From positions 39,561,554 to 39,625,553 of the forward strand of contig NC_132878.1 in the NCBI RefSeq assembly GCF_030463535.1: a DNA stretch of 64,000 nucleotides, read 5' to 3'. Below, piece after piece: positions 13,513-25,334 of this stretch. A program made the translations under genes and the position numbers. Position 1 is the stretch's first letter; each line of letters opens with the position of its first letter. This stretch comes from Salminus brasiliensis. Lineage: Eukaryota > Chordata > Actinopteri > Characiformes > Bryconidae. A model generated the notes under the pieces. That model worked only from the letters and a program-made list of their open reading frames with translations, was not told the DNA's origin and searched no databases.

Positions 13513-15620
13513 AATTGAATTATTGTGTATTTTTTATTTTACATAGATCTTTATAGATTTATAATGTACATTTTTAATTACTTCAAACTGCACAGTCAAA
13601 ATACCCTCGTCTCATTTTATAAAACAAAGCGTTCGTCAGGCAACATATCCATTTTCACAGTTTGTGCTTCCACTTTTATTGGCAGCACACAGGGGTTTTC
13701 TCAACCAAATACATGCCTTTCTCTAACTCGCTCTCTCTCTCTGTCAAATTCTACACATTCCTCTGAGTTTGCTCATGCAGATCCCTCCTCGTGAGTGGAG
13801 GCCTGACTTTCCCAAAGCCGATATTAATATCACAGGCCATTGTGATGGAGTTATTTTCATGGAAGCCCAGAAGGAAGTCATGTGACTCTAATTAGTCCCT
13901 GGAGCCTACATGGTCTCCATTAACCAAGTTGTTTTAACTCACATAACCATCAATGAAGTGGAAAAGCTGAGGAAGTAGCAATCACTGTGGCTGGGTGGGT
14001 GTTTTTATTTTAAGCTTTTTTGAGCACCTATGTTGTTAATGGTTTTTTTCTTTCTGTTCTTTAAAAAACAGAAAGAAAAAAAAAACGTTTCCACCATCCC
14101 ATTCTTTAGCTTTAAGCGTGAGCACACAAGCACATTTTAAATGGACCTAGTGTTATAAAGAGTCATAGCTGTGGGATTTGCTGGTTTACACTCTGTTTGA
14201 CATGTGGGGAAAGCAGAAGTAGAATAAAGGATCATATGGCTAGTAGACGACACTTTCTATACCTGCTCCTGCCATCATTTCAAATAGGCACAACATGAAG
14301 GGAAATAAATGTATCCAGTCAGATGAATTGCAAACATAAACACATAACTACAATAACAGGCATTGCCACTTGCATGCTTTCTCTCATAATTCTGTAAATT
14401 CTCCTCTTTTACTGACCTAATGGCTTCCATTTACTGCTGGGCTCAGTCCAAGGGAAAGTGCAGAATTGGGCCAAAGTCTGTGCAAAGTTTTCAGATGTGC
14501 TCCACCGAGTCCAACACTATTTGTCCAGCCCTACTGCACCAAAACTATGCACTGATGAAAAGCTGGAAACCACTGCTGGTTTACATTAGTAAAAAGAGAT
14601 TAAAGAGAAATTAGGCTTTCAACTGACATTCTCACATCTCGAGTTGTAGAAACTGGAATTCACTGGACTTTCAAGAAGGAGAGATAATTGTTTGGCTTAG
14701 TCTATAAAGAAAAGGCCCCACCAACTGATGTCTGTGAAAATATGGATGGAAATTGCTCAAAACCCAACTTGATTTCTCCTTGCAGGCTCTGCCAGTCCAG
14801 AGAGTTCCACAACATAGCTAAAATACGGAGAAACACTCAAGACATATTATACTTCAGCTCGTTCATCCCATTGGATAATAATCATGTAATACTTATGGTT
14901 TTTCCTTTGACAACAAGCCGGGCAAAGGAAGGTCATGGCAGAACACAGTTGTCTATTAAGACTTTAAAGAGACATGAATCGAAGAAACGATACAATGTGC
15001 AGGACTCAATAAGATCTTTCTTTTTCAAAAGATACCAATCCAAGGACAATATGACGTGGGTAGAATGTGCTTTTCAGAGCAAAGAAAAGTCACATTCCTA
15101 TATAGCTTACTGATATATATTGAAGAATAGTGCTTTAAGTGATTCGGAACTTTTATAACTCTTTATTACTCATTATTCTTGTTGTCAATCAGTATTGTGG
15201 CCACATGTAGACACAAAATTGCATGTACTCTTGTAACAGATCCTAGTAATCCCGGAGTGTCAGTGTTTTAAAATGAACAAGGATTTCCCTTGGGTACGTA
15301 CTTCTGAAGTTTTGTAACAATTGATCAAAGTGTTCCAAAATTAGGACCATATACAGCACACCCCAGTGGCCAACGTCTTTCAAATTTCAAAGAGAAGTAC
15401 ATATCAGATGTCATGATAATAGAACATGTGTCAAATGGTATAAGCTTAATGGCAATTGAAATCCATATTGGCCACACTGGTGTAATTATCAAATCATCAT
15501 TATAAACATACTCACATGATAGACAACAATGCAGTTTTCACTCTAAAAATGTGCAGAACAATATATAGTATAATATATATCATACAAAATAATGAATAAA
15601 CTTTGCTTAAAACTTAGGCC
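13513..15620. other. Gene-free sequence with one long A/T hairpin
   Basis: No gene is recognised. The plus-strand frame at 14688-15113 (141 codons) has no known domain and no splice-linked partner. A 16-bp perfect inverted repeat lies at 14043-14058 and 14067-14082. Confidence 0.45.
14043..14082. repeat. Perfect 16-bp inverted repeat (hairpin), 8-nt loop
   Basis: The left arm is a T-run plus CTTTCTGTT and the right arm is AACAGAAAG plus an A-run. The loop is CTTTAAAA. The left arm is pyrimidine-rich and the right purine-rich. No transposon ends are recognised. Confidence 0.85.
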
Positions 15621-15624
15621 CCTA

Positions 15625-15780
15625 ACCCTCTCTGCTCCCTGATCACTGCCGCTCTAGGCACGTGTGCTCACTCTCCACTGTGTGTGTTTGCTCATTAGTG
15701 TGTATGTGTGGGTTCACTGCATGGATGGGTTAAAGGTGGAAGTTGAATTCCATCTGTGTCCAACATAAGTGGTGATTGTG
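15625..15780. repeat. Fish interspersed repeat (GGCACGTGTGCTCACT type)
   Basis: CCCTGATCACTGCCGCTCTA, GGCACGTGTGCTCACTCTCC, GTGTGTTTGCTCATTAGTGT, TGGGTTCACTGCATGGATGG, GTTAAA is a recurring short repeat in fish genomes, in my recollection especially in characiform and catfish sequences. No coding capacity. Confidence 0.7.
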
Positions 15781-17229
15781 GTTGTCTTTGTCTAGAACGT
15801 ATGATGCAGGAGTTAAAGTCCAACATATTTAAAGTAGAATCATGTGGAATTAGTGATTGTTGTTCATGGGTCACGCAGCATTGCACAGTTCATCTCCAGT
15901 GCAGCTCCACCTTCACCGTCAAGTTACATGGTGCAGTTACCTATTGTAGCCTATTGCTATTACTATATGTTGTCTTTGCTCTAGCACCACCGTCAGGACA
16001 TTCAGCCTGAGTTTGCACACCTGATTTGTGGAGTAGGGAGTATCTATTGACAAGTTTTCATGTCAATTGAACAAATGAACAATCTGTCAAGTAGCTGCTG
16101 TTAACCAAATGGCCATTGTCTGCAATATTGGCCATACTATTCAAATTAGGTTGTCATCACAAAATCACTTACAAATATAGGCAACAATGAAGCCCGCCAC
16201 GTTTCATCTTGATCGGGCAAGTACTTGCTGAGAAGCCAAGATGTGAGAGTTATTGTACCCTCAGGTAATGCAGTTGCACCAAAGTTGAAACATAATATTG
16301 GAATATAGTCTGTGCAACTCACATTATGGCAGAAAAAGAATAATAATCATATTAATAATCATAATAATAAGAAAAATCCATTTATTTCTTTGAAATTTTA
16401 ACACAATGTAAAGTACGGCTGCCAGATTCAAATAATATTATAAAGTAAAAAGCAGCAAAAATGGAGATAAAAAGCTTTTTGTCTGACAACGACAATAAAT
16501 ATCTTAACTTCTCATTGCCTTCAAATGTTACAACCAGCCATCAGTGAAGCTACATCTGCACTCCCCCCCTAGAAAAGCGGTGTAAATTTCCTAACATTTG
16601 CCTTATGAATGTCAGCTCCATGTTGTGTGCTGCCTTACACAAACACCCAGCACACATGTTAATCCTGCACGCGCAGCAGGGCTTGGGTTGGGGCCCCAGG
16701 CTGACCGGTGTTTTAAACTGACACACACACACCCCACTGCACAGCAAAAAAAAAAAAAAAAGATCTTGGCAAGTAAAAACATCCCAAAATCATGAAACAT
16801 GCTATTTTCATTATAAGATTTTTCAGCCTACGTTACACACACACACATACACACCACAACAAGAATATCTTGGTGTTATGTGAAAGCATCTTTGACAACA
16901 TAGCTGTTGTTATTGATGTAATTATAAGATAATCAGAACATTATAATATTATATAAATTATTTAATTAGATATGAAGAGAGATGATCTAATGGTTTAGGG
17001 AAATTATCTAATTATTTAAAAGATTTCAAAAAATAATATTTGGCAGAAGTACAATTTTTCACAAGTAATTAATGATCATTTTACCTGATGAACTAATTTA
17101 TATGTACACATACACCCTAAATTCTTAGTTCTACAATCTTTAGTCACTTTGAATATGTACATTTCAGCTGCGTTCACTCGTTAAGATATTTTCTGAAAAG
17201 TGTACATGTGCTTGAGAAGAAAAATGGAA

Positions 17230-17690
17230 GATCCACATTGAGGCCTGTGACACACTGGCCCTTCCCTTTATTCCCCAGCCACCTGGAGCAGGGAGAAGGG
17301 CCTGAGACCTGCCTGGACTGGGCCGCACATTAACTGGAACAGGTGCAAGGGAGCGAAGGCTTGTTTTTTCTTCAACAGCTCCTCAGGAAATCATAAAGCA
17401 AATATATTGCTGGGGGACGGTTTTTCAGGGTGCCCTGTGAGCAAACTGAGAGGGGAAATGGATCAACGCGCGGCCACCGAGGGCGGTAAATCAGCAGGCA
17501 AAGAGGAGAGTTGAATGTACTGTAGAGAGCTCTAGGGGCCCAACCCAAGGCCAGGGCCTCTGTCAGTCACGGCCTGGTGTTAATGTCAAAGCCAGCTGGG
17601 GCTGGCAGGCCTGCAGCTCTGGAAGGGGTGGAATGATTGAGCTGTCTGTGTCAATTGCTGCAGCTCCACTAGAGGCCATCATGTCATAAG
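17230..17690. promoter_or_regulatory. Candidate conserved non-coding element, GC-rich
   Basis: An abrupt rise in GC compared with both sides, with no open frame of note and no repeat signature. It contains GCGCGGCCACC and CAGCTGGGGCTGGCAG blocks, E-box-like CAGCTG and TTAATG cores. Such islands in homeobox gene deserts are often enhancers; no direct evidence here. Confidence 0.35.
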
Positions 17691-18599
17691 CAGGAGACTT
17701 TAAGTCAATGATGTTCCAAGAAGTATAGAATGATTTGCAAGTTCACAAATTACATTCTGCACCATTAACAGTACAGTAGGCTGCATGTTCATTTCCTTCA
17801 GAAAGCAGTACTGAAATACGGTGGAGAGCTTTTCAGGCACACATTTACCATTAGAAACACCATGATGCTTATTTAACTGTTAGAAGTCATAGATATCACC
17901 GATAATAATGCTAGCAATGATAATAATAATACCAGCAAAAGTGAATAAGCAAGTGAACAATTCTCTACAGGAAATACATATACATATGGCATGTTCTGCA
18001 CATTTTAGACAGAATCCCAGATTCATTTTCTATATGTCACACATCAGAAACAAATAACATAACCTATTTAATGTGCCATTACTTTTGCACATGCCACATT
18101 TAATGCTAATTAATACCTACTAAATAATAATTCTACTTTAGTACATGCAGAAGCGTGTATCTGTAGAGGATGTGACCTATTCATGTAAATTCCTCATTAC
18201 CACATGAAGTACTTGCTTTAGATTTAGCACAAGCACAGAAAATAAAGGTAATAAACTTAATCATAGTTTGCATAGAAATATAGATTTATTTAAATTATTA
18301 GAATTTGACACATCTTCAGTATGAATGAGTTTGCAGATATTGTTCTTTTGCAAAAACAAAAATTGCAAGTACATAAATAAAAAAGTGTGGACTGTGAGTA
18401 GAATGTAAATGTAATCCATTTTATTTTATAGAGCATGATGTATTTACTTGAATAAACTTTCTCTCTCTCCCAAATCCAACTTTACAATGTACAGATAAAA
18501 GTCACAGCAATTATGCTGTGCTAGTGTTTTGTAGATCATATCGTCCGTAAGTTATCTTGCCTCTACTTTTCTGATTGAGTGTTTCAACACATCATATAT

Positions 18600-18960
18600 A
18601 GAAACAGCTGGGCTAAAAATGTATTCGGACTTGGTGACATTGACAAATGAGCTGCCTAGCCTCTTTGAAAGCTCCGAGGCCTACAGCTCTCTACCCGCCC
18701 TCACCCCCCTTCTCCCAGGTTAACAGTTTCGATTTGCGTATTCCTCATTCTGCATTTGCTAAAGACAAAACTTTGACTTTACAGGGAAGTGCAATTCAAG
18801 CTGTGTAAATATGAATTCGTTTAGAGGACGTCTTTCTCAAGGGCAGCTTAAATCTAAAGCACATTAAGCATTATGCATAATTTCCCTCCGCATATAAATC
18901 ACATTACTTTTGCAGGGATGACACTGGGGAATATATTAGTGAGGACCATGTGCACATTCC
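18600..18960. promoter_or_regulatory. Candidate conserved non-coding element with POU/octamer-like palindrome
   Basis: Non-repetitive, GC-balanced sequence including a perfect 12-bp palindrome ATTATGCATAAT at 18870-18881, which contains octamer-like ATGCATAA on each strand. TTAAGC and TAAAT cores surround it. Regulatory function is inferred from composition only. Confidence 0.33.
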
Positions 18961-19094
18961 ATGTTCATGACAGTTCATGACAATAAACTCTCTTCATTGT
19001 CCCCCTTCAGTAAAATAAAACGCAGCTACAGGATAACTGTGGAGCCGTTGCATTATTGTCATGGAATTCAACAGTTTAAAAAAACTAACTTTGA

Positions 19095-19420
19095 ATATAC
19101 AGCTGTGGTCTGAAGTTTACACAAACTCATAGACATGAATGCTATGCCAATGTTGTGCCTTCTGTGGTTCCTTTTTGTTTGAACTCATCAAAAAAAAAAG
19201 TTCATAGCTAAAATGGCCATGCTTTTGGATGTTAGCAGTGCTAACATAATAGTGGAAAGAGTTTCAGCAAATTGCCACAGCCATTTCGCTGAAAGAAGAA
19301 GTCAGGCACAGTACATGCCATATAATTTGCTAAAACCATTGCAATCAAGCAATCAGATAGCAGCAGTTGGCTAAGCAATGACGACTCACCCTGAAAGTAG
19401 ATAAAATAGATCAGCCTAGC
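19095..19420. repeat. Probable decayed interspersed DNA element
   Basis: It begins ACAGCTGTGGTCTGAAGTTT then ACACAAACTCATAGACATGA, resembling the ends of common fish DNA-transposon-derived repeats. The right boundary is unclear. No coding capacity. Confidence 0.45.
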
Positions 19421-20869
19421 CACTACCTCCTTATAACAGTTGTCCTGGCAATTCCTGGAAATAAATGTAATTATGAATGAACAAAAAATATATGGATTTT
19501 CCCATATTACACTAACAGTGTTGTTGTTGACATTCACTGAAAATATTGCCATATAGAATTTACCCTTAATTTAAGTTAAGTGATCATTTTTACAGGTACA
19601 AATGAATACAATATGTCACATCAACACAATCACATAATTTAAGTTCTGTAGTTTTTTGGATGAATTGTGTTCACTTTTATTTACAAACAGAATTGAATCA
19701 GGTCAATTTAAAATGCTATTGTTTAAGTATGAGATTAATTTAAAATATTTCCCAAGGTGGCATAGCCCTGCATTTTTCCAGGTATATTCAACTAAACATC
19801 TAAGATACACATGCAGATAACAATGGGTCGCTACACATTGCATTATCTGAAATCTGAAAGGTTTCCTTAACCATGTACATTTCTCTTCAGAAACAAAGTG
19901 GAGGGTTTTGATCTTTGTAAGCAAACTATTGACTAATTACACTAAAGACATGTGTTGAAGCTCCAGTGATGACTAAGTGTTTGAGGCTTACCAAACTCAA
20001 CCCTTCTCAAGACATGAGGAAGAACAGTGTTGCAAAAATCAAGCAATGACATGGCACAAAGCTAGGCATTATCACAATGTTAGATCATATCAGTCTGTCA
20101 ATATAATGAAGAAATAAATAGAAGATCATATAAATATATGTATGGCGTGGATGTGACTGCTAATTGAAATCTCTTAGGTAGAATACACTGATTAAGACAC
20201 GAGGGATGAGGTTGATAATGTCTTGCCAGAACTGGTTAATGGGTGCCACACAGAATGAGTATAGGTGTCTATCAAGTTTTGGGTGCAGTGTGTACATACT
20301 GGGGTTTCTGCCACTGCTGGTAGACCTTTATGACCATCCTCTTCAATACACCTGCAGATTCAGCTACTTCCTTCACACTATGGTCTCTTTGGTACGCCCA
20401 AATGCAGTCACTCCTTTTAGCCAATAATTAACTGAATCTGCTTTGTGACCCATTTTTCACACATCCAACCAGACACTTACTGCACTGTATCCCTCTTCTC
20501 AATCTATAAATCCCATCACACACCCTGCAGGTATTTATAGCTATATTATCCTCATCCAGAGTCATCTTCAGGAGCCTGATGTTACGACCTACTTAAACAT
20601 ACAGTAATTAATGTTTTGTCCAGGGAGCTTATAATCAAACAATCAATAAAAAATAGATAGATAAATAAATAAAAGAATAACAAGTAGCAACTAAAAAGTA
20701 AAAGTTACATGATGTTTTCTGTCAGGGTGGTTCTACAAATAGCAAAGACTATTTTAGAGAAAAGTTGGATGCATTTCATTCAGATTATTGTACCAGAGCT
20801 CAACTTTTTTTTCTGACTGATCACTGAACAGAAAGGTTAATATTTACCAGGTACAAGCCTATTCTGAAA
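19421..20869. other. Gene-free sequence, nothing specific seen
   Basis: AT-rich sequence with a few short chance open frames. No gene, RNA or transposon is recognised. Confidence 0.4.
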
Positions 20870-21195
20870 ATGTGGTGAGTAAATATTGCAGATTGAAATG
20901 TTGTACAAGTAGGAGTTGAAAGTATTAGTACATTTACTATATTATCTTAATAGTATCTTAAATACTTAAAAATGAAATATGAGATTAATATAAAATATCT
21001 TAAATACTTAAATACAGTAACAAAGAACAAAGCACTTATACTTTGTTACAAGGGTTGGGAGGGTTATGTTGAAAATGTAATCCATTAAAGATTACTGATT
21101 TTCCAAAGGATTCCTTTACTAAAGTAACATAATTTGATTACGTTCAGTTACTTTTAGATTATGCGTCTTGTTTTGTAAAAAAAAAAAAAAAGATG
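20870..21195. repeat. Fish interspersed repeats of the TTAAATACTTAAATACAGTA and TTTGATTACGTTCAGTTAC types
   Basis: Two adjoining segments, AGTATTAGTACATTTAC...CTTAAATACTTAAATACAGT (20930-21040) and TGTAATCCATTAAAGATTAC...TTTGATTACGTTCAGTTAC (21076-21155), resemble recurrent teleost repeat sequences. They are followed by an A-run at 21177-21191. Confidence 0.55.
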
Positions 21196-23369
21196 TGAGT
21201 GTGTAAAACTTTTTAAAGGTTCTTTATGGAAACAAAAGTGGCTCTTCTGTGGCATCGCTCAAATTTTCAAATTGCCTTTATTTATATGGGGTGCTTTATA
21301 TGTCACATCTTTCTTGATGATAAAAGACAACTGGGCCACGGACTGACTGATTAACATGAACTCTCAGCTCTACATACAGCCTCTGTCTGAGCTATTACAT
21401 AATAACATTATATAATATATTATATAAACACATATATAATACCTTGTTCATTAACACCATCAGTGTTCAGTGTTTGTTTCAGCCCTGCAGGTTCATTCTA
21501 ACAGAGCTAACTAACATTTCAGAATAGATATTTGATAACTTTCAAGCAGTGTGGAACAAAAACTGGTGTATAAATATTAGTTTATGACTCGCACCAGATT
21601 TATAAGCTGTAGCAGTTGTTTCACTGATCAGAACTCAGTGTCACTGATTGGTTCTGTCTCTGCATTTGGACCCTCTGTGGTGCCACACCTGTTCTGCTAT
21701 AGAGTTGGAATCTTGGGTCTCACCCCCAGCTGAAATAGAGATTCTAACTGGTTATGCTGTGGAGTTTGACTCTCTCCTTGTTTGTACCTATTAGTTAGTG
21801 TCAGTGTGGATTAGGGAGAGTGGATTTCTTTTAATAAGTGGCGAAACTCGTTTAAATTGTTGTCATGGAGAACATGGATTATGAATTTAGTTTAATGTAC
21901 CATATGGGCCATATGATTGACTCCCCTGCTGTGATAAAATCCTTGCTAATAATCACCCTATTTTTAAAATGTACTTGTAATGTAATTACCTTATTATTTT
22001 ACTTGCTTATAAAATAGAGTTCCTGTTTTCTTGTATGCTGATTGCGTAAAGCCTTTCCATGCATTTCGAGTGACTCTACATAATGGCTTAGAGGTTTCCC
22101 AAGCCAGCTGCTAGGGCAACTGTGCATTGTGGCTCTGAAGCCTGTCAGACTGATAAATGGACAACAAACTTTCATAAACACATACATAACCAAGCCTAAA
22201 TACTGTAAAAGTGCATCTCTCTCTACATGGGAAACAGTAGGAATTCCACCAGATAATAACAATAATGAATGTAAGTAATGCAGAGGTAAAATAATCATAA
22301 ACATGAAAAAAGGAAGGATGTAACTTAGGTAATTGTACAGAAGTAACCTTAGAATTCAGCTTATTGCTTTTCACTAGTCTCTGCTCCCTTTGTCTCTATC
22401 TCTCTTTCTTTCTGACTTAACTGACACTTAGTCTCTTGTCATTTACAATTTCTTTTGTGGTTTCTTTTAGAGTGTTGCAACTCTTATGATATTATCATTG
22501 CAGTCAACGGGCTGTCAATGATGTTGCAACGTATTGTAGGTATCTTTAACAAGAACTGAAACCCCTCATTTTAGATTAGGCAGCTGGCTATGTCTATATG
22601 CCCTTAGTTTCTCACTGTGTGAAAGTGGCTGCAACTTCCTTAAATGTGCTGCAGACCCTCAGATATAGAGGACCAAGAGAATTGGCACCCCAAGACAACC
22701 TCTACCACCCAAAGACAACATTCATCAATGCAGCTTTAACTCTTATGAAATGCTTGTGCATGACTGCCTGTGTCTGAGCGTGGCATATCACAAAATCACA
22801 AAGGGATGGGCTTAGTCCGTTTTCTTAGAATTCTGATGAACGAAACCACAGTGATTGTTCCAACTTTTCTCCAAGTAACTGTATTAATACCACTGCGGGC
22901 GTTAAACTTCCCTATTCTGGAAATGACACATTGTCACCACTTCCTGTTTTGTTATCTGACTGTTAAGAGCTTTGCACATTGTCTGATTATTACATACATA
23001 TTTTACACACATGCTTGCATAGTTGTACCTAATTGACCCAGCGGGACACCTATAGCTAACTAAGCCAGTTTACTGATCTAGTTGGACACTTTATTGAAAT
23101 TGCATTTTAGGCACAGATGAAGACGTCAACAACAACTTCTCAACAGATTTCTGTTAATATAGTTTTTTTTTTTGTTTCCTGCTATCCTGCTATTCTGTAA
23201 CCTGCTATTCTTTTTTATATTTTTTAGCATCATTTGAAAAGTAGCATTTCTCAGAATGAAAGGAATTCTAAATGGGCCAAGAGAAAATATTCAAACATCT
23301 ATATTAGTAAATTACATTGAAAATCATGAAAAAATTGCCTTCTCCTATTAAATTACCATTATGGAGTTA
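21196..23369. other. Gene-free sequence, nothing specific seen
   Basis: AT-rich and largely unique. The open frames at 21999-22374 and 22770-23036 show no known domain. Confidence 0.4.
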
Positions 23370-23575
23370 CCATATTTTACCATATACCAACTCATCTCAG
23401 AAGTACTGGATGGGGTACCACCATAATTCTAGAGAACACAGTTCCACTGCTCCACAGCTCAATGCTGGGGGACCTTATATCCCTCTAGCTCACGCCTGGC
23501 ATTAGGCATGGTGCCAACAGGTTCATGTTTATGTACTCCAGAGAGTCCTATTCGGTTGGCAATACTTATCTACAG
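23370..23575 (+). repeat. Interspersed repeat family A, copy 1
   Basis: It shares long near-identical blocks (TACTGGATGG, TTCTAGAGAACACAGTTCCA, CTGCTCCACAGCTCAATGCT, CCTCTAGC, GGTTCATGTTTAT, CTCCAGAGAGTC) with 57740-57995 on the same strand and 38070-38460 on the opposite strand. It lacks the right end seen in the other two. No coding capacity. Confidence 0.85.
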
Positions 23576-24368
23576 TGAATTTATATATAAATTATATTTA
23601 GATATATATGTGTTTCTTTGAGCCAAGTTTCACAACCAAATCCTCTTCTAACATATTGCACCATAACGCATGTAGCTATGACCACAATGACTAAAACAGT
23701 CATCTTCTTGTAAACATCAATGGCCATAGTTGGTGCTTTTGTCTTATTTGAGGAAATGAACAATAGCAAGTAACAACAAGTAATATTTGTGATTTTTGCC
23801 ATGGCAACAACATCAGACTAGTAAGTAACAAAGCTTGGTACTACAATCGTGTGGGGATACAACCCACATAAAAATGGATCCAGGTGTGGGAAACGTCTCC
23901 TGTCCTGTCTCCTAACAAATTATAAATGGTGAATGAGAGGAAACATGCAGACAACCTTCATGAGAAACCTTGTTCTAAAACATGTAAGGAGGTATGAGCA
24001 AGTAGACTAGACTACAACAGAAAAAAAGGTTTGAAATACAAGTAACAGCAGGGCTCACTAGTTTGGAAAACACAAAGTCAGTGTTACCAAAAAAAAACAA
24101 AAAAACAAAAACAAATGTAGTGATATGGTATGTGGTAAAATATTGTACATTATCCATAAACTATTAAGTAAAGTAATGTAAACTATTGAGTAAAGTAGCT
24201 AAAACTAATATGTTGTGCATCCTTCATCAGACATTCATTTTGTTACAGATAAAAACATAAGGTCATCAGCCTCCGAAAGTAGGCATGGTCAGAGCATAGA
24301 GTAAAGGTCCAGCCACACAGGTAGTAGTTAAAGCACCTAATTGCTGAGACTGCAGCCAACAGCTACTG
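23576..24368. other. Gene-free sequence, nothing specific seen
   Basis: AT-rich sequence between two repeats. No feature recognised. Confidence 0.4.
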
Positions 24369-24640
24369 TCAGGTGATGCAATACCTCTGTTCAGCTTTAC
24401 TCAATACTTTGCTGAAATAGGCCACTACTCTCTCTGTGTAGCCACTTCTGCAAAAGAGGTTAGGGTCTGGGGGCGCCAGGACAGATGGGCTCATAATGCT
24501 TAGGGACTGCTTTAGGGCTTCAAAAGTTAACTGACAGTCCTCTGGCCAGTTGAATACTTGGTAGTTCTGGGGTAACTTGTACAAGGGGACACCCAAGAAG
24601 AGGACACCCTCCAGAACCTTTGTCGCCAAGCATTCAGATG
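24369..24640 (-). mobile_element. Fragment of an LTR retrotransposon pol gene (Ty3/Gypsy-like, RNase H region)
   Basis: The minus-strand frame reads FNWPEDCQLTFEALKQSL, then VLAPPDPNLF, then ERVVAYFSKVLSKAEQRYC. This is the order found at the RT/RNase H junction of Ty3/Gypsy elements. The part that would carry the first catalytic Asp and the following Gly-rich segment is missing, so it is an internally deleted scrap. No LTRs are visible nearby. Confidence 0.65.
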
Positions 24641-24800
24641 TTGCTATGTTAAATGATGTTAAATGACCATAACACTTAGTCAATGCAGAGCACTGTCTTG
24701 TGTCTAGCTTCTGGGGACGACAAGACATGCTTTTCAACACCAAGCATCCAGAGCATAAGCAGATTTAACTATATGTTTAATATTGTTAGCCAAGCCTCTC

Positions 24801-24850
24801 AAATCAAATCAAATCAAATCAAATCAAATCAAATCAAATCAAATCAAATC
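24801..24850. repeat. (AAATC)10 pentanucleotide tandem repeat
   Basis: Ten uninterrupted copies of a 5-bp unit. Confidence 0.97.
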
Positions 24851-24861
24851 ACAGGTGTATA

Positions 24862-25088
24862 ATGTCTATACATACATTATATATACACTATACACACACT
24901 ATACACATCCTATACATACACTATACATACACTTTATATACAGTCCACACACAAACGCTTTACATACACTATGCGCACATTATACACATCCTATACATAC
25001 ACTATACACATCCTATACATACACTACACACACTGTACTCATATTATACACACAATATACACACATTACACATACACTATATACATTT
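24862..25088. repeat. Degenerate (TATACACA/TACACTA)n minisatellite
   Basis: Variants of CTATACATACACTATACACA recur for over 200 bp. This explains the Tyr/Thr/His-rich open frames across the region, which are not genes. Confidence 0.9.
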
Positions 25089-25325
25089 ACATTTATGGCA
25101 TTTAGCAGACGCTCTTATCCAGAGCGACTTACAAGGTTACTCGTATTACAGAGGAGGGCCAATGTAGTGTTAGGAGTCTTGCCCAAGGACTCTTATTGGT
25201 GTAGCGCAGCGTAGTCACCCAGACCGGGAATCGAACCCATCTCCCACATGGTGTTGTTGTAACTTAATGGCAGGTGGTGTTATCTGTTGCGCCACACCAA
25301 CTAACATCTGTTGCACCACACCAAC
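25085..25325 (+). repeat. Fish interspersed repeat family C (GACGCTCTTATCCAGAGCGA type), copy 1
   Basis: TTTATGGCATTTAGCAGACG, CTCTTATCCAGAGCGACTTA, TTGCCCAAGGACTCTTATTG, GGGAATCGAACCC is a very widespread teleost repeat. The 3' part (GCGCCACACCAACTAAC) is present twice in tandem, at about 25290-25329. A diverged copy lies at 30430-30610. Confidence 0.85.
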
Positions 25326-25334
25326 TAACTGGTG

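Larger units (their letters stand above)
15781..19089. other. Gene-free sequence with two strong candidate regulatory segments
   Basis: No gene. A possible diverged repeat pair lies at about 15450-15560 and 16090-16200 (both contain ATATTGGCCA...ATCAC/ATCAT...GACAACAATG-like blocks). A poly(A) run is at 16746-16760 and a short CA run at about 16836-16847. The segments 17230-17690 (GC-rich in AT-rich surroundings) and 18600-18960 (with the palindrome ATTATGCATAAT) stand out. Confidence 0.45.

Noticed and set aside
14688..15113. 141-codon plus-strand frame
   Set aside because: No domain, no homologous feel, no exon partners. Kept as a chance frame.
24801..24850. Regular short repeats considered as a CRISPR array
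   Set aside because: Direct tandem 5-bp units with no spacers, in a vertebrate genome.
24783..25214. 143-codon Tyr/Thr/His-rich frame
   Set aside because: Entirely explained by the AAATC array, the TATACACA minisatellite and repeat family C.
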